From CAYXDO01 sp964463485 (GTDB lineage: Bacteria > Myxococcota > Kuafuiibacteriia > Kuafuiibacteriales > Kuafuiibacteriaceae), in contig CAYXDO010000060.1 of assembly GCA_964463485.1 (NCBI GenBank), forward strand, positions 1 through 60,211: DNA of 60,211 bases, in the 5' to 3' direction. The stretch's first letter is position 1; every line of letters begins with the position of its first letter. The notes beneath the pieces were generated by a model, which was given only the letters and a program-made list of their open reading frames with translations, was not told where the DNA came from and made no database searches. Made by a program: the position numbers and the translations under genes. Below, piece after piece: positions 35,018 to 43,730 of the stretch.

Positions 35018-35103
35018 AACTTACTCCTTTTCCGTGAGGCTCACGAGGAAGAGTCGGTCGTGAGCTCCGCTTTCAAACTCATACCTTCGTCGGTGAGACA
35101 GCG

Positions 35104-35871
35104 TCACGACACGTGGAAGTGCGGGGCCGCCGGCTGGCCAAACTCGAGGTCTAGGCCCAAATCCTTCGCGTAGTCCTCGAGCACTTTCTTGCCTGCGTTG
35201 GTGGGCGAGAGGCACCCGTAGCTGCTGCCTTCGCTGCGTGCCACGAGCTCCGTCATCACGGATTTTTGGCGACTCACATAGAGCTTCTTCAGCGCGGCCA
35301 CCATCGACTTCGCCTCGGTCCCGTTGACGACGAAGCGAAGCGCGCGCGGCTCCCCCGGGTTGCTCGACACCCACGACGGGAACATGTTGTCATTGGCCGG
35401 CTTCGAATAGGCGTTGAGCAAACTCACCGCGACCTCGGAGGCCGAGCCCTTCCAGCTGAACTTCGGGGGCTTGGCCTGATACTTCTCCGGGAAGTCGAAC
35501 GACGAGGCCGACTTTCGCTTGGAGCTCTTCGAGAACTCCAGCATTCGAGACTCCAGCACAGTCATCGACTTGACCGCTTCCTGGTCGTCGATGGCCTTGT
35601 TCCCGTCTTTATCCCGCGCCTTGAGTTTCTTGGCCGCGGTATCCATGGCCTTCTTCACGTTGCCGATGGTCGAGCCGCCGGATTTGGCGGCGGTCCGCCG
35701 GGCTTGATCGAGCAGCCCTGCGTAGTCGTCCATTGCTTTCGTGCTGGACTCTTTGCGAATCTTGCCGATGTCGCCCTGCCGTATGGCTCCGTCGGTGTTG
35801 ATGTCGCTTTTGTCCACGAGCGTCTTCGCCAGCTTAGCCGCGCGGTCGATGTGGGTGAACGTGGTCTTCAC
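35104..35871 (-). CDS. EF-hand calcium-binding protein
   Basis: A 255-residue soluble protein. Two EF-hand-like loops are visible: DINTDGAIRQGD (residues 23-34) and DKDGNKAIDDQE (about 87-98), both with the D-x-D/N-x-D/N-G pattern. Lys-rich amphipathic helices fill the region between. The C-terminal half (about 130-255) contains a compact alpha/beta segment (ALRFVVNGTEAKSMVAALKKLYVS, YGCLSPTNAGKKVLEDYAKDLG), possibly a ligand-binding domain. No signal peptide. The start is GTG at 35871, closely following an AAGGAG, so spacing is short; no other start is available. The function is unknown; calcium-dependent switching is inferred from the loops. Confidence 0.8.
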   Translation of the reverse strand: MKTTFTHIDRAAKLAKTLVDKSDINTDGAIRQGDIGKIRKESSTKAMDDYAGLLDQARRTAAKSGGSTIGNVKKAMDTAAKKLKARDKDGNKAIDDQEAVKSMTVLESRMLEFSKSSKRKSASSFDFPEKYQAKPPKFSWKGSASEVAVSLLNAYSKPANDNMFPSWVSSNPGEPRALRFVVNGTEAKSMVAALKKLYVSRQKSVMTELVARSEGSSYGCLSPTNAGKKVLEDYAKDLGLDLEFGQPAAPHFHVS

Positions 35872-35994
35872 TCCTTCACTATCGGCGGGATCCCGTCGGG
35901 GTTGCGCGTGATTTCTTTGCGTCGGCTCTCGCCTGCGAGATTCATTGGGTTTTGCGAGGACTTCTGGGCCGCGGTCCGAGGACCGTGGTCGCGG

Positions 35995-36894
35995 ATGGAG
36001 CGCGTCGAGCGCATGCTCGCGGGTCCCGGTCGGCGAAACGAGCTCGCGCTGGTCGAGGCGGGCGGGTCCAGGTTCGTGCTGAAAGCTCGACGCGACGCGG
36101 ACGACGACGCCCAGCGGGAAGCCTGGGCGCTGAGGCTACGGCGGGGAGCCTCCGCTCCGCTTCTCCACGTGCATCTGACTCGGACCGAGGTTGTGAGTCT
36201 GGGCGTTCGCCGGGGCATGGCGCTCGACGTGGGGCTCGGGGGTGTCATCGTGATGGACTTCGTGGAGGGAGCCGATCCGGACGATCGCGATCGGGCCAAG
36301 AGCGCTGCAGCGGCGGTCGCCGAGCTCCATTCGACGAGAGCTCGGAGGGGTCCTGACTTCGGTTGTCCTTCCAGCGCGCACCTCATCTACGGCTACGCGG
36401 CTGACTTGGCAAAGCGGATCGTCCGCCAGCAAATGCTCGTCGAGCGCGACCGAGTCCGCCTGACACGAGTCATGGAGATCGCGGCACGCCGAGTCGAGCG
36501 GCTGGGTCTGGGACCTCGCGCGAGACGCTCCCTCTGCCACGGCGACCTTCGCTGGCACAACATGAAGATGCTCGACGGTTGTGTGCGGCTCGTGGACTTC
36601 GAGGGTGCTGGGTTGGGTGATCCAGCGGTCGATCTCGCGCTGATGACTTGCCGAACCCCTCTCGAGGAGCGGGAGGAGGTCGAGCTCGTCGACGCTTATC
36701 TGTCCGCGCGTCGCGACGACTCATTCCTCGATCGGTACGTGCGAGTGCTTCCGCTGGTGAGTCTCGTGAGCGCTCTGAGCGCGGTGGTCGTGGGTCGCAC
36801 GGGGACACGAGCGCGGTACAGGGACGAGCTCGATCGGGCCTTTCGTCGGTTTGATACGCGACCAGCGACCGGAGCTCGAGCTCGAGCTCGTTGA
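35995..36894 (+). CDS. APH/choline kinase-type phosphotransferase
   Basis: A 299-residue protein of the aminoglycoside phosphotransferase/choline kinase fold. The catalytic loop CHGDLRWHN (181-189) contains the base Asp and the Asn ligand; DFEG (201-204), in place of DFG or DWE, and GDPAVDLAL follow. The N-lobe has a Lys in RFVLKARRD (about 30) and a hydrophobic hinge VIVMDFVEG. Members phosphorylate small hydroxyl or amino compounds such as choline, hexosamines or homoserine, and resistance enzymes share the same marks, so the substrate cannot be named. Start ATG 35995 is chosen; the same frame continues upstream but runs over the EF-hand gene on the other strand. Confidence 0.85.
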   Translation: MERVERMLAGPGRRNELALVEAGGSRFVLKARRDADDDAQREAWALRLRRGASAPLLHVHLTRTEVVSLGVRRGMALDVGLGGVIVMDFVEGADPDDRDRAKSAAAAVAELHSTRARRGPDFGCPSSAHLIYGYAADLAKRIVRQQMLVERDRVRLTRVMEIAARRVERLGLGPRARRSLCHGDLRWHNMKMLDGCVRLVDFEGAGLGDPAVDLALMTCRTPLEEREEVELVDAYLSARRDDSFLDRYVRVLPLVSLVSALSAVVVGRTGTRARYRDELDRAFRRFDTRPATGARARAR

Positions 36895-36938
36895 AGGAGT
36901 ATGAACACCGGACGGGCGGCCACGCTCCGTCTCGGTCC

Positions 36939-38630
36939 TCACTCCCTGTCGGTCGCGCTGGCCCGATAGACCACGGACGAGAGTGGAAGGAGCAGGGCGC
37001 CGCCGGAGACGGGATCGGGCACGATATCCGCGATCGCCCGATCGACGGTGACTTCGCCCGGAAGAACCTGCCGGAGGTTCGCGTCGAGCAGGCCGATCAC
37101 GTCCGAGTCGGGATCGGCGCTGTCGAAGCTCACGAGGTAGGTTCCGGGGATGGCGCCGAAGGCACCGAGCTTGCGGGGTCGCAGCGTCGAGCCGTACACG
37201 GAGGCCCGCGAGACGATTCTCGTTTCGTCTACGAAGACCACGACCTTCTGCTGCAGGAGGCTCACGATGTACAAACCGAGCGCGCGGTCCTTCACCATAC
37301 TCACGACGCGGCCGGTAGTGAGTCCGACCCGAAGGCTGACACTTCCACCCGGGAACAGATCGTCGAGGCGATACCAAACCAAGGAGTCCCGGCCGTCCTC
37401 GCTCACGACGATCGACCCTTCGTCGACGGACAAGCCGGAAGCGTCTCCGATGATCGAATGGCTGAGTTGCTCGACGGCCAGGTTCGAGAGTGACACTCTC
37501 GCGAGCCTGTAAGAACCGTTCGACTCGTCGGGAGGAATGGCATGGAGTGTGTCGAGGAGGAGCACGAGGAACTCACCTTCGATGGCCGACGCGCTCACTC
37601 GCTCAGCAGGTACCGAGCGATCCTCAGGCGACACGAGCGGCGCGGAATCCACGACCTCTCCGGTCGCGCTGAAACGAGCGACCGACTGCGGAGTCGAGCC
37701 AAAAACGCCGAAAACCGAGTCCCCTTTTGTAACGAGCGCGGTCACGCAAGGCGGAGCGGTGGTCGTCCGGGTGACTTCGAAGGAGTCCCGATCGACCAAC
37801 CGAAGCCTCGACGGCAGCTCGCATTCGAGGTCGGTCGCGGGGTCGGAAGCGATCAGCCATCCGTCCCGCGTGGCGACGGCGGCGAGGATCCGCTCCCCGG
37901 CCAACACGTCCGCGAGCTTGGGTTCGACGCGAAACTCGGGCGCCAGCGCGGGGTCGAAGGCGTCGAAGTAGCAGGCCTCGGACTCCCAAGTGCATCCGAC
38001 CGACAGGGACGCAGGCGATCTCACCTGGGGTGCGCAGGCCGTGACTCCAATCTGGCGAGTCACGTGGGTGATCTCGAGGTTTGGGCTCACGCGGAGGTCG
38101 ACGTCGCCGAGCTTGCAGTTGGACGAAGCCTCGAGGCTGATTTGGCAGCCATTCTGGGTGAGTTGTGCCGCGCACGGTCCGGCCGAGCAGGAAGGTTGAA
38201 CGCGAAGGTCGCCCAGGGACGCAGAGCACCGGCTGAGCGCGGGCGTGGTCAGGTCCAGCTCGAACGACGCGGGCTTGGGGTCGAGCTCGCCGTCCGGGTC
38301 GTCGTCGATCCCCACGTAGGCCGGAGCGGGCAGCAGCGGCTCGGTGGGCCCGGCTTTGGCGAGCGGTGCGGCCCCGTCGTCTTGAAGGCTCAGGGTCGCG
38401 CTCTCGTAGCCGAGCAGCACGAGGTGCCCTTGGTCGTCGACCGGCAACTCAGCCCTCGTGAGCTCCGCGCTCGGCAACAGACCGGTGCTACCGATGATCT
38501 CGTTGGCCGAATCGAAGACCAACACGGCGAAGAGGTCCGATTCGAGTTGCTCGGGCAGGCGAAGCGTCCAAGGTGACGAGCAGCCTGCGAGCGCCAGGGC
38601 GGCAGAAGTCGACAGCCATCGGGGGCCCAC
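36939..38630 (-). CDS. Large lipoprotein, propeller-like
   Basis: A 563-residue lipoprotein: from GTG 38630 the signal VGPRWLSTSAALALAGC ends with the lipobox LAGC. The mature region begins SSPWTLRLPEQLESDLFAVLVFD. A region with spaced Cys pairs (CSASLGDLRVQPSCSAGPC, CKLGDVDL) suggests disulfides, followed by short strand repeats (ILAAVATRDGWLIAS, GEFLVLLLDTLHAI, LGLYIVSLLQQKVVVFVD, GTYLVSFDSADPDS) typical of a beta-propeller. No catalytic motif. Similarity in layout to the protein at 30484-33078 suggests related surface or adhesion roles. An earlier in-frame start at 38720 adds 30 residues before the signal and is less likely. Confidence 0.78.
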   Translation of the reverse strand: MGPRWLSTSAALALAGCSSPWTLRLPEQLESDLFAVLVFDSANEIIGSTGLLPSAELTRAELPVDDQGHLVLLGYESATLSLQDDGAAPLAKAGPTEPLLPAPAYVGIDDDPDGELDPKPASFELDLTTPALSRCSASLGDLRVQPSCSAGPCAAQLTQNGCQISLEASSNCKLGDVDLRVSPNLEITHVTRQIGVTACAPQVRSPASLSVGCTWESEACYFDAFDPALAPEFRVEPKLADVLAGERILAAVATRDGWLIASDPATDLECELPSRLRLVDRDSFEVTRTTTAPPCVTALVTKGDSVFGVFGSTPQSVARFSATGEVVDSAPLVSPEDRSVPAERVSASAIEGEFLVLLLDTLHAIPPDESNGSYRLARVSLSNLAVEQLSHSIIGDASGLSVDEGSIVVSEDGRDSLVWYRLDDLFPGGSVSLRVGLTTGRVVSMVKDRALGLYIVSLLQQKVVVFVDETRIVSRASVYGSTLRPRKLGAFGAIPGTYLVSFDSADPDSDVIGLLDANLRQVLPGEVTVDRAIADIVPDPVSGGALLLPLSSVVYRASATDRE

Positions 38631-38710
38631 GTTCGGGGGAGAATAGCACACGGGTCTCGAGGCTACGCTGGGGACCTGGGGATGGACAGCCGCTCGTCGG
38701 CGTAACTTAC

Positions 38711-38738
38711 GCGCGGGCAAGATGCCGCGCTCCCAGGG
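38711..38738 (+). repeat. Dispersed palindromic repeat, copy 2
   Basis: Same family as 12697-12725: GCGCGGGCAAGATGCCGCGC, here one base short of a perfect stem, then TCCCAGGG. A second TCCCAGGGG follows at once. It lies in the 130-base spacer between a lipoprotein gene and the response regulator gene. Confidence 0.7.
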
Positions 38739-38760
38739 GTCCGCGATCCCAGGGGCTCAG

Positions 38761-39126
38761 TCAAATTCCGCACCTTTTCTCGAGCACGCTCTCGAGGAGG
38801 CCAGGGTCGCAGGGTTTGGAGAGGAACTCATGCGCGGTCGCCAAGGCTCGAATCACAACCGACTCCTCCGCGTGTCCGCTGAGCACCACGCGGGAGACAG
38901 TCGGAAATTCGTCGCGCACGCGCTGCAGCAACTCGGCACCGTCCATTCCAGGCATCTTCATGTCGGAGACGACGATGTCGAAGGGCTCGCGCGCGAGGAC
39001 CTCCAAGGCGACTCGCCCGCTCTCGACGAAGACCATTTCCCAAACCTGCCGTCGTTGGCGCAGTCGAAATCGCAGACCTTCGAGGACGTTACGCTCGTCG
39101 TCGACGAACAGAATTCGTTTTTTCAT
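38761..39126 (-). CDS. Single-domain response regulator
   Basis: A 121-residue REC domain with nothing else. Asp-Asp at 9-10 (LFVDDE), phospho-acceptor Asp 55 (VVSDMKMPG), Ser/Thr site in VVLSGHAE and the conserved Lys 104 (LSKPCD) are all present. Its start overlaps the stop of the histidine kinase gene by four bases (ATGA), so the two are translationally coupled. With no output domain it should act by protein-protein contact or as a phosphotransfer shuttle, as CheY or Spo0F do. Confidence 0.95.
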   Translation of the reverse strand: MKKRILFVDDERNVLEGLRFRLRQRRQVWEMVFVESGRVALEVLAREPFDIVVSDMKMPGMDGAELLQRVRDEFPTVSRVVLSGHAEESVVIRALATAHEFLSKPCDPGLLESVLEKRCGI

Positions 39127-41018
39127 GGAGCTTCCCCCAGGTTTCGTTGCGTGGAATTCGTGTCGCTCTGCTGAGCGGCGATTGGAAGTCGAATCGCGAA
39201 CGTCGTGCCCTTGCCAACCTCCGTCTCGAACGTCAGTGAGCCGCCGTGTTTGTCCACCACGATCGACCGAGCAGCAGTGAGGCCCTGTCCGCTGCCGCGC
39301 CCGACCTCCTTCGTCGTGAAGAAGGGCTCGAAGATTCGCTCGCGAATACTCTCTGGAATTCCGCAGCCCGTGTCCGAGATTTCGAAGCGAACCCAGTCCC
39401 CTTCCCTCCGAGAGCGTACTCTGATCAGGCCCCGCGCATCGGTCTTTCCGACGACGTCGACGATGGCGTGGGCGGCGTTCACGAGCAGGTTGAGAAAGAC
39501 TTGGTTGATGTCTCCGAGGTGGCAGGGTACGAGGGGGAGGTCGCCAAGGTCCGTCTCGACCTCCGCCGTGTACTTGTACTCATTCCGTGCGATCGTGAGT
39601 GTGGTCAGGATGGCGCGGTTGAGATCGGCGGGGCTCTTCTCGCGTTCGTCTCGATGAGCAAACTCCTTCATGGCCTTTACGATGGTCGAGATCCGCGTAA
39701 TTCCGTCCAGCGCCATCTCGAAGGCGGCCGGCGCGTTCTGTTCGATGTAGGCCTGGTCGACACTCTCCTCGAGCTCCTGCAAGGCCTGCGCGGCCTGCCC
39801 GTAGCCAGGAACGCCGACGAGTGAGGAGAGCACCTCTCTGTACCGTCCGATCAAGCTCTGTTCGTCCTTGAAGCTGTCGGACAGGAAATACAGGCTGTCT
39901 CCGATGAACTGCGCTGGCGTGTTGATTTCGTGCGCGACTCCAGCAGCGAGCTGACCGACCGCTCGGAGTTTCTGAGAGTGGCGGAGCTCGATTTCGGCTT
40001 GTTCCCGAAGGGATCGTTCGCGCGCGAGCTTTCGCTCCTGCTCCCGCCGCTCCGAGGCGTCGGCATAGAAACTCACCGAGCAGGGCCGACCTTTGATCTT
40101 GACTACGGTGGTTCTCACGTCCGCAAAAAATACGGTTCCGTCCGCACGGCGGCATGGGAGCTCGGCGACGGTCACATGGTCTCCGTTCGAGCCGAGGTCC
40201 ACGCACGCATCCCGCGGATGAATGTCGGAGGGCCCAAGGTGGATGATTGCTTCTGGACGGTGCCCGAACATGGCGCACCACTGCGCGTTGCCGTGCACGA
40301 AGGCCTTCGACTCGAGGTCGGAGATCAGTATGCCTTCACCGGTGCCGTCGAACAGCGCTCGATATCTCTCTTCGGATTCGCGGAGCTGTTCGCGGCGCCG
40401 GTGCTCGTCCGTGACGTCGCGGAATACGAGGACGGCTCCTACGATGTGGTGCTCGGCGTCGAAGATGGGAGCGCAACTCTCGGCGATCTGTCGCTCCTCG
40501 CCCATGCGGGAAACCAAGAGCTTGTGGTTGGAGATGCCGACCGAGAGGCCTTTTTCGAGCGCGTCCGCGACCGGCTCGATGAGTTGCGGTCCGTTGCGAA
40601 CGTCGAAGACGCGGAAGACTTCGCGGACGTCGTGGCCGAGCGCCTCGTCGATTCTCCATCCCACGAGGTTCTCGGCGGCCGGATTCATGAATTCGACGCG
40701 GCCTCGGCCATCGGTCGAAATCAAGCCGTCGCCTACACTCGCAAGGGTCGTTCGATAGCGAAGCTCGCTCGATCGAATTTCGTCCTTGGCCGCTTCGAGA
40801 TCCCACATGGCGGTCTGCACCGTTGCGAGCGCAGACTCCTTGGACGCCAGCTCCGTAGTCAGTCGCTCGGCGAGACCAGACAAGTCATGGCCGAGGTCAC
40901 TCAGCAGGCCTTCGCAAGGGATCCGTCGAAGGAGCTCACGCGCGTCATACAGAGCTCCCTGACCCATCAACCGGATCGCTGACCGCAGGAGCTCGATCGC
41001 GCAAGAGTCGTCACTCAT
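39123..41018 (-). CDS. PAS-PAS sensor histidine kinase
   Basis: A 631-residue cytoplasmic kinase: an N-terminal helical region (1-80), PAS 1 (about 85-205, ends VFRDVTDEHRRRE), PAS 2 (about 213-325, ends ADASERREQE), a coiled coil, then the HisKA H-box GVAHEINTP with phospho-acceptor His 363. The HATPase domain has NLLVNAAHAI (N-box), DTGCGIP (G1) and GRGSGQGLTAA (G2). There is no membrane segment, so the input is cytoplasmic or comes from the neighbouring GAF-like protein. Its start lies within the last codons of that gene (8-base overlap) and its stop overlaps the response regulator start, so all three proteins are made together. Confidence 0.95.
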   Translation of the reverse strand: MSDDSCAIELLRSAIRLMGQGALYDARELLRRIPCEGLLSDLGHDLSGLAERLTTELASKESALATVQTAMWDLEAAKDEIRSSELRYRTTLASVGDGLISTDGRGRVEFMNPAAENLVGWRIDEALGHDVREVFRVFDVRNGPQLIEPVADALEKGLSVGISNHKLLVSRMGEERQIAESCAPIFDAEHHIVGAVLVFRDVTDEHRRREQLRESEERYRALFDGTGEGILISDLESKAFVHGNAQWCAMFGHRPEAIIHLGPSDIHPRDACVDLGSNGDHVTVAELPCRRADGTVFFADVRTTVVKIKGRPCSVSFYADASERREQERKLARERSLREQAEIELRHSQKLRAVGQLAAGVAHEINTPAQFIGDSLYFLSDSFKDEQSLIGRYREVLSSLVGVPGYGQAAQALQELEESVDQAYIEQNAPAAFEMALDGITRISTIVKAMKEFAHRDEREKSPADLNRAILTTLTIARNEYKYTAEVETDLGDLPLVPCHLGDINQVFLNLLVNAAHAIVDVVGKTDARGLIRVRSRREGDWVRFEISDTGCGIPESIRERIFEPFFTTKEVGRGSGQGLTAARSIVVDKHGGSLTFETEVGKGTTFAIRLPIAAQQSDTNSTQRNLGEAP

Positions 41019-41772
41019 GACTCAGCTCGAGCGGCTCGAGGGGAAAGACCCGAGAGATCGAGCACTCGGAGACCAAAATAGCCTTCACCTGGCTGATCAG
41101 AGGCATGAACGCCCTTGGGGTGCGAGACTCGACTCGGTCTTTTGCAAAGAGGATCAGAGTGAAGACTGCACCTCCGAACATGACTCCGCCTACGGCGAAG
41201 ACAGATTCGACCCCGTGGCTCGTCACGAATTCTTGCGCTGGGATGATTTTGCGCCCGAGGTCGTCGACCGCCCCGCGCGGATCCGCGATCCAGAAACAAC
41301 CCACTTCGGATCCGAGGAGTTGGCGCTCCAAGGCGGCGCCGGGATCTTGAACCCACGACAGCGGAAGGCCGAGGTCTCGGAGCAGCCGTGACATCATCGG
41401 AATCGACCCGACGAACTTCTCGGACAGGAGCGGGATCGCGACGTGTCCGCGCGACTCGTCCAGCCGATTCCATCGGGGGTCTCGCCCGCGCGTGGCGACC
41501 AGAGAGTGCACAGGCGTGTGAGGCGTGAGGATCTCGAGCAGCTCGACGGTGCGAGCGAGCTCCGCTGCAAAGCTCTGTTGCCGGCTCGGCAACGACCCGT
41601 ACGGAACGGTGAGGAACGCCCGAGCCAGCACCAGGGACTCCTCGAGACCCTCGTAGACCGCGTCGACGAGCGCGCGGGCCACGTCGACGATGAAGGGGTG
41701 CGCGGGGATCGAGGCCCGTCGCCGCTCGAAGAGCGCGGAGAGGGCTGACGGAGTAGCCTGGGACATCAACAT
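41011..41772 (-). CDS. GAF-like sensor protein, coupled to the histidine kinase
   Basis: A 253-residue soluble protein. Its C-terminal domain carries a pattern seen in certain sensor modules upstream of PAS kinases: VGSIPMMSRLLRDLGLPLSWV, then IIPAQEFVTSHGVESVFAVGG and GGAVFTLILFAKDRVE. This is consistent with a GAF/PAS-like pocket. The N-terminal part is helical. ATG 41772 is preferred (M-L-M-S-Q), because GGAGGGA is four to five bases upstream; a longer start at 41826 is possible. The stop lies inside the kinase gene start. I infer that it gives the kinase its signal; the ligand is not known. Family assignment is from pattern recognition only. Confidence 0.75.
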   Translation of the reverse strand: MLMSQATPSALSALFERRRASIPAHPFIVDVARALVDAVYEGLEESLVLARAFLTVPYGSLPSRQQSFAAELARTVELLEILTPHTPVHSLVATRGRDPRWNRLDESRGHVAIPLLSEKFVGSIPMMSRLLRDLGLPLSWVQDPGAALERQLLGSEVGCFWIADPRGAVDDLGRKIIPAQEFVTSHGVESVFAVGGVMFGGAVFTLILFAKDRVESRTPRAFMPLISQVKAILVSECSISRVFPLEPLELSHE

Positions 41773-42178
41773 CTTTCCCTCCATCGTAATGCGGGGTCGA
41801 GCCCGCAGAGCTCGGCGCTCAGCCACCTCATCGACGGAACGGGAAGGGACTTGAGTCCCATGTTGGACCAGGGGTCTTCTCTGGGTGCACTTCCGTACCG
41901 TCCGATTCGGAGTCCGGTTCGGAAGGCACCGAGCCTGCGAAACTTACAAGCCGATTGGCGCCCTAGGAGCTCAGGACCCTGGGAGCGCAGCGATCTTGGC
42001 TGCGCGGAACTCCAATGAAATCGTGCTCGTGCTCGTGCTCGGAATTCTTCGGATCGAGCAAGAGAGCACGAAAGTCCGAGCTTGGACCGATCTTCAACTG
42101 CCGGAAAACTTTGGGGCGTTCAGCCCGATCGGCGTCCTAGGGACCCGGAAACCGCAGCGCGAGTGGTAACATGACGCC
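41773..42178. other. 406-base intergenic spacer with repeats
   Basis: Divergent spacer between the sensor operon and a membrane protein gene. It holds an inverted copy of the dispersed palindrome (41977-42005) and three GTGCTC-type hexamers (42024-42041). No gene is supported; promoters for both directions must lie here but are not clear. Confidence 0.65.
41977..42005 (-). repeat. Dispersed palindromic repeat, copy 3 (inverted)
   Basis: CCCTGGGA followed by GCGCAGC, a 7-base loop and GCTGCGC; this is copy 1 in the opposite orientation with a shortened stem. Flanked by CCTAGGAGCTCAGG on the left. Confidence 0.7.
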
Positions 42179-43360
42179 ATGACCGACGAGGCCGACGACG
42201 CCTCGGGTGCGCCACCCGAAGACGAGGCGCCGCCGACGGCGAGCGGCGTTCGGGCGTACGCGAACCCACGGCCTACCCACAGCGGCGTTCGAGCCTATGC
42301 GGGAGAAGCCGTCGCGGCCAAGGACCTTGGAGACACGGCGTGGGACGCGCCCGCCGAGCCCGCCGAGCCGGACCGCGCGGTCCACGCCTCCGAGATCGTC
42401 TTCCAAGAGTCGCGTCCCCCGGTAGACCACACGACACGAATTCGTGCGGAGCGTGGCGAACAGCCCGCGCCCGCGGTCGAGCCCGCCCCCGCCGTTGCGC
42501 GGCAAGGCGATTCGAGCCCGCAACCCGATGGCCCCACGTCGTCGGACCTCGCACGCCGCGCCCAGAAGGCTCGACGCCGAGCGCGCGACCAGAAAGCCGA
42601 GCGCACCGCCTTGCTCGTCGTCCTCGGCATCGCCCTCGCCTTCGGAGCGGCCGGCTGGTTCGTGCTCGGCATGCTCGAAGAAAAGGATCAACAGGAGCTC
42701 GCGAGCCGCCCGGATGCAACGCCGCAGAAGGAGCCCACGCGGGTTTCGAAGCCCGTCGTCGTCACGACCAAGAGCTCCGACGACGACGAAGAGATCCCCG
42801 CGCTGACGACGCTGCGTGAAGAAGGCCTCACCATTGCAGCAGAAGGACTTCCTCGCATCATCGTGGAAGCAGGCGCGAGCCAGGCGGCCAACATCGCGGC
42901 TGCTGTGCTGACCTGCCGCTTCGCCTACGGAATCTGGGAGTTCTCTCCGAACAGCATGTTCAAGTTCGTGCCGACCTGCGCCAAGCTCCGAGGCGAAGAG
43001 ATCGTCGGCGCCTATGAAGTCCGAGGCAACGAGGTGTGGCTGTCGCCGATCAGCACCTCCGAAGGCACCGTGATCGAAACCGTCTTCCGCGTCGCGAAGC
43101 CGTCGAGTGTGCAGAGCACCGCGAAGCTCGGAGCCATCCGGCTCCGCGTCGAACAGAGGATCACCGCGTTTCGGCCGGGCATGAACGCGATCCAGTTTCA
43201 GCGCGCGTTCGCCGAGAAAAATACGATCGACCTCGGAGCGCTCATCAAAGACGGAGCGTCCGCTCCCGCTCCAGCAACTCCACGGGAGAAGCCGGAAGAG
43301 CGAGAGCAACCCAAGGAGCGAGACCCCGTGCTCGATCTCCTCGACGAGAACGACGAGTAG
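42179..43360 (+). CDS. Single-pass membrane protein of unknown function
   Basis: A 393-residue protein in three parts. Residues 1-145 are disordered, acidic and Pro/Ala-rich, with a duplicated SGVRAYA motif (about 22-28 and 35-41). One transmembrane helix (TALLVVLGIALAFGAAGWFVLGML, about 143-166) follows, with Arg/Lys before it, so the N-terminus should be cytoplasmic. The remaining 220 residues form an outside domain with beta-rich segments (AAVLTCRFAYGIWEFSPNS, GAIRLRVEQRITAFRPGMN) and a final charged tail. Start ATG 42179. It may be a membrane-bound regulator of the anti-sigma or scaffold kind, but I recognise no family. Confidence 0.75.
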   Translation: MTDEADDASGAPPEDEAPPTASGVRAYANPRPTHSGVRAYAGEAVAAKDLGDTAWDAPAEPAEPDRAVHASEIVFQESRPPVDHTTRIRAERGEQPAPAVEPAPAVARQGDSSPQPDGPTSSDLARRAQKARRRARDQKAERTALLVVLGIALAFGAAGWFVLGMLEEKDQQELASRPDATPQKEPTRVSKPVVVTTKSSDDDEEIPALTTLREEGLTIAAEGLPRIIVEAGASQAANIAAAVLTCRFAYGIWEFSPNSMFKFVPTCAKLRGEEIVGAYEVRGNEVWLSPISTSEGTVIETVFRVAKPSSVQSTAKLGAIRLRVEQRITAFRPGMNAIQFQRAFAEKNTIDLGALIKDGASAPAPATPREKPEEREQPKERDPVLDLLDENDE

Positions 43361-43392
43361 CCGGAGGCCGCGGTTTTCGCAGCCGGGCTGTG

Positions 43393-43398
43393 TACAAT
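43393..43398 (+). promoter_or_regulatory. Possible -10 element (TACAAT)
   Basis: TACAAT ends seven bases before the ATG at 43405, so transcription would begin near the start codon (leaderless). No good -35 hexamer is visible. Confidence 0.3.
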
Positions 43399-43404
43399 TG
43401 GCAA

Positions 43405-43716
43405 ATGGCTCGCGGGAACGGCAGATCGCGTCGCGACACGAAGTCGACGCTCGACGACATGCTCAAGAGCATGGTCTCGAGCATCACGGTGCTCGGAGAG
43501 TCCGTAGAGGCGCTCAAAGGCGTCGTGGCCGAGCAGGCTCGTCAGAATGCCGCGCGCGACGTGCGGATCGACCAAGTCGTGACCGAGCTGCGCGGGTTCA
43601 ACGTCGAGCAACACAAGATCAACGTCGAGCAGCGAAAGACGAACGCCGCGCTGATCGCGCTCTTGCGGCGACAGGGCGCGCGGCTCGACAAGATCGAGCG
43701 AAAACAGAAGTCATAG
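43405..43716 (+). CDS. Small coiled-coil protein
   Basis: A 103-residue, strongly charged helical protein. Heptad repeats run from about residue 15 to the end (LDDMLKSMVSSITVLGESVEALKG, then VVTELRGFNVEQHKINVEQRKTNAALIALL), so a parallel coiled coil is likely. No signal or membrane segment. It begins 44 bases after the membrane protein gene and could be cotranscribed, or transcribed from a weak TACAAT element at 43393. The function is unknown. Confidence 0.7.
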   Translation: MARGNGRSRRDTKSTLDDMLKSMVSSITVLGESVEALKGVVAEQARQNAARDVRIDQVVTELRGFNVEQHKINVEQRKTNAALIALLRRQGARLDKIERKQKS

Positions 43717-43730
43717 CGGCACGGCAGACG

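Noticed and set aside
37542..38576. Plus-strand frame of 344 residues opposite the propeller-like lipoprotein
   Set aside because: No motif or ribosome-binding site; the minus frame has a lipobox and strand repeats.
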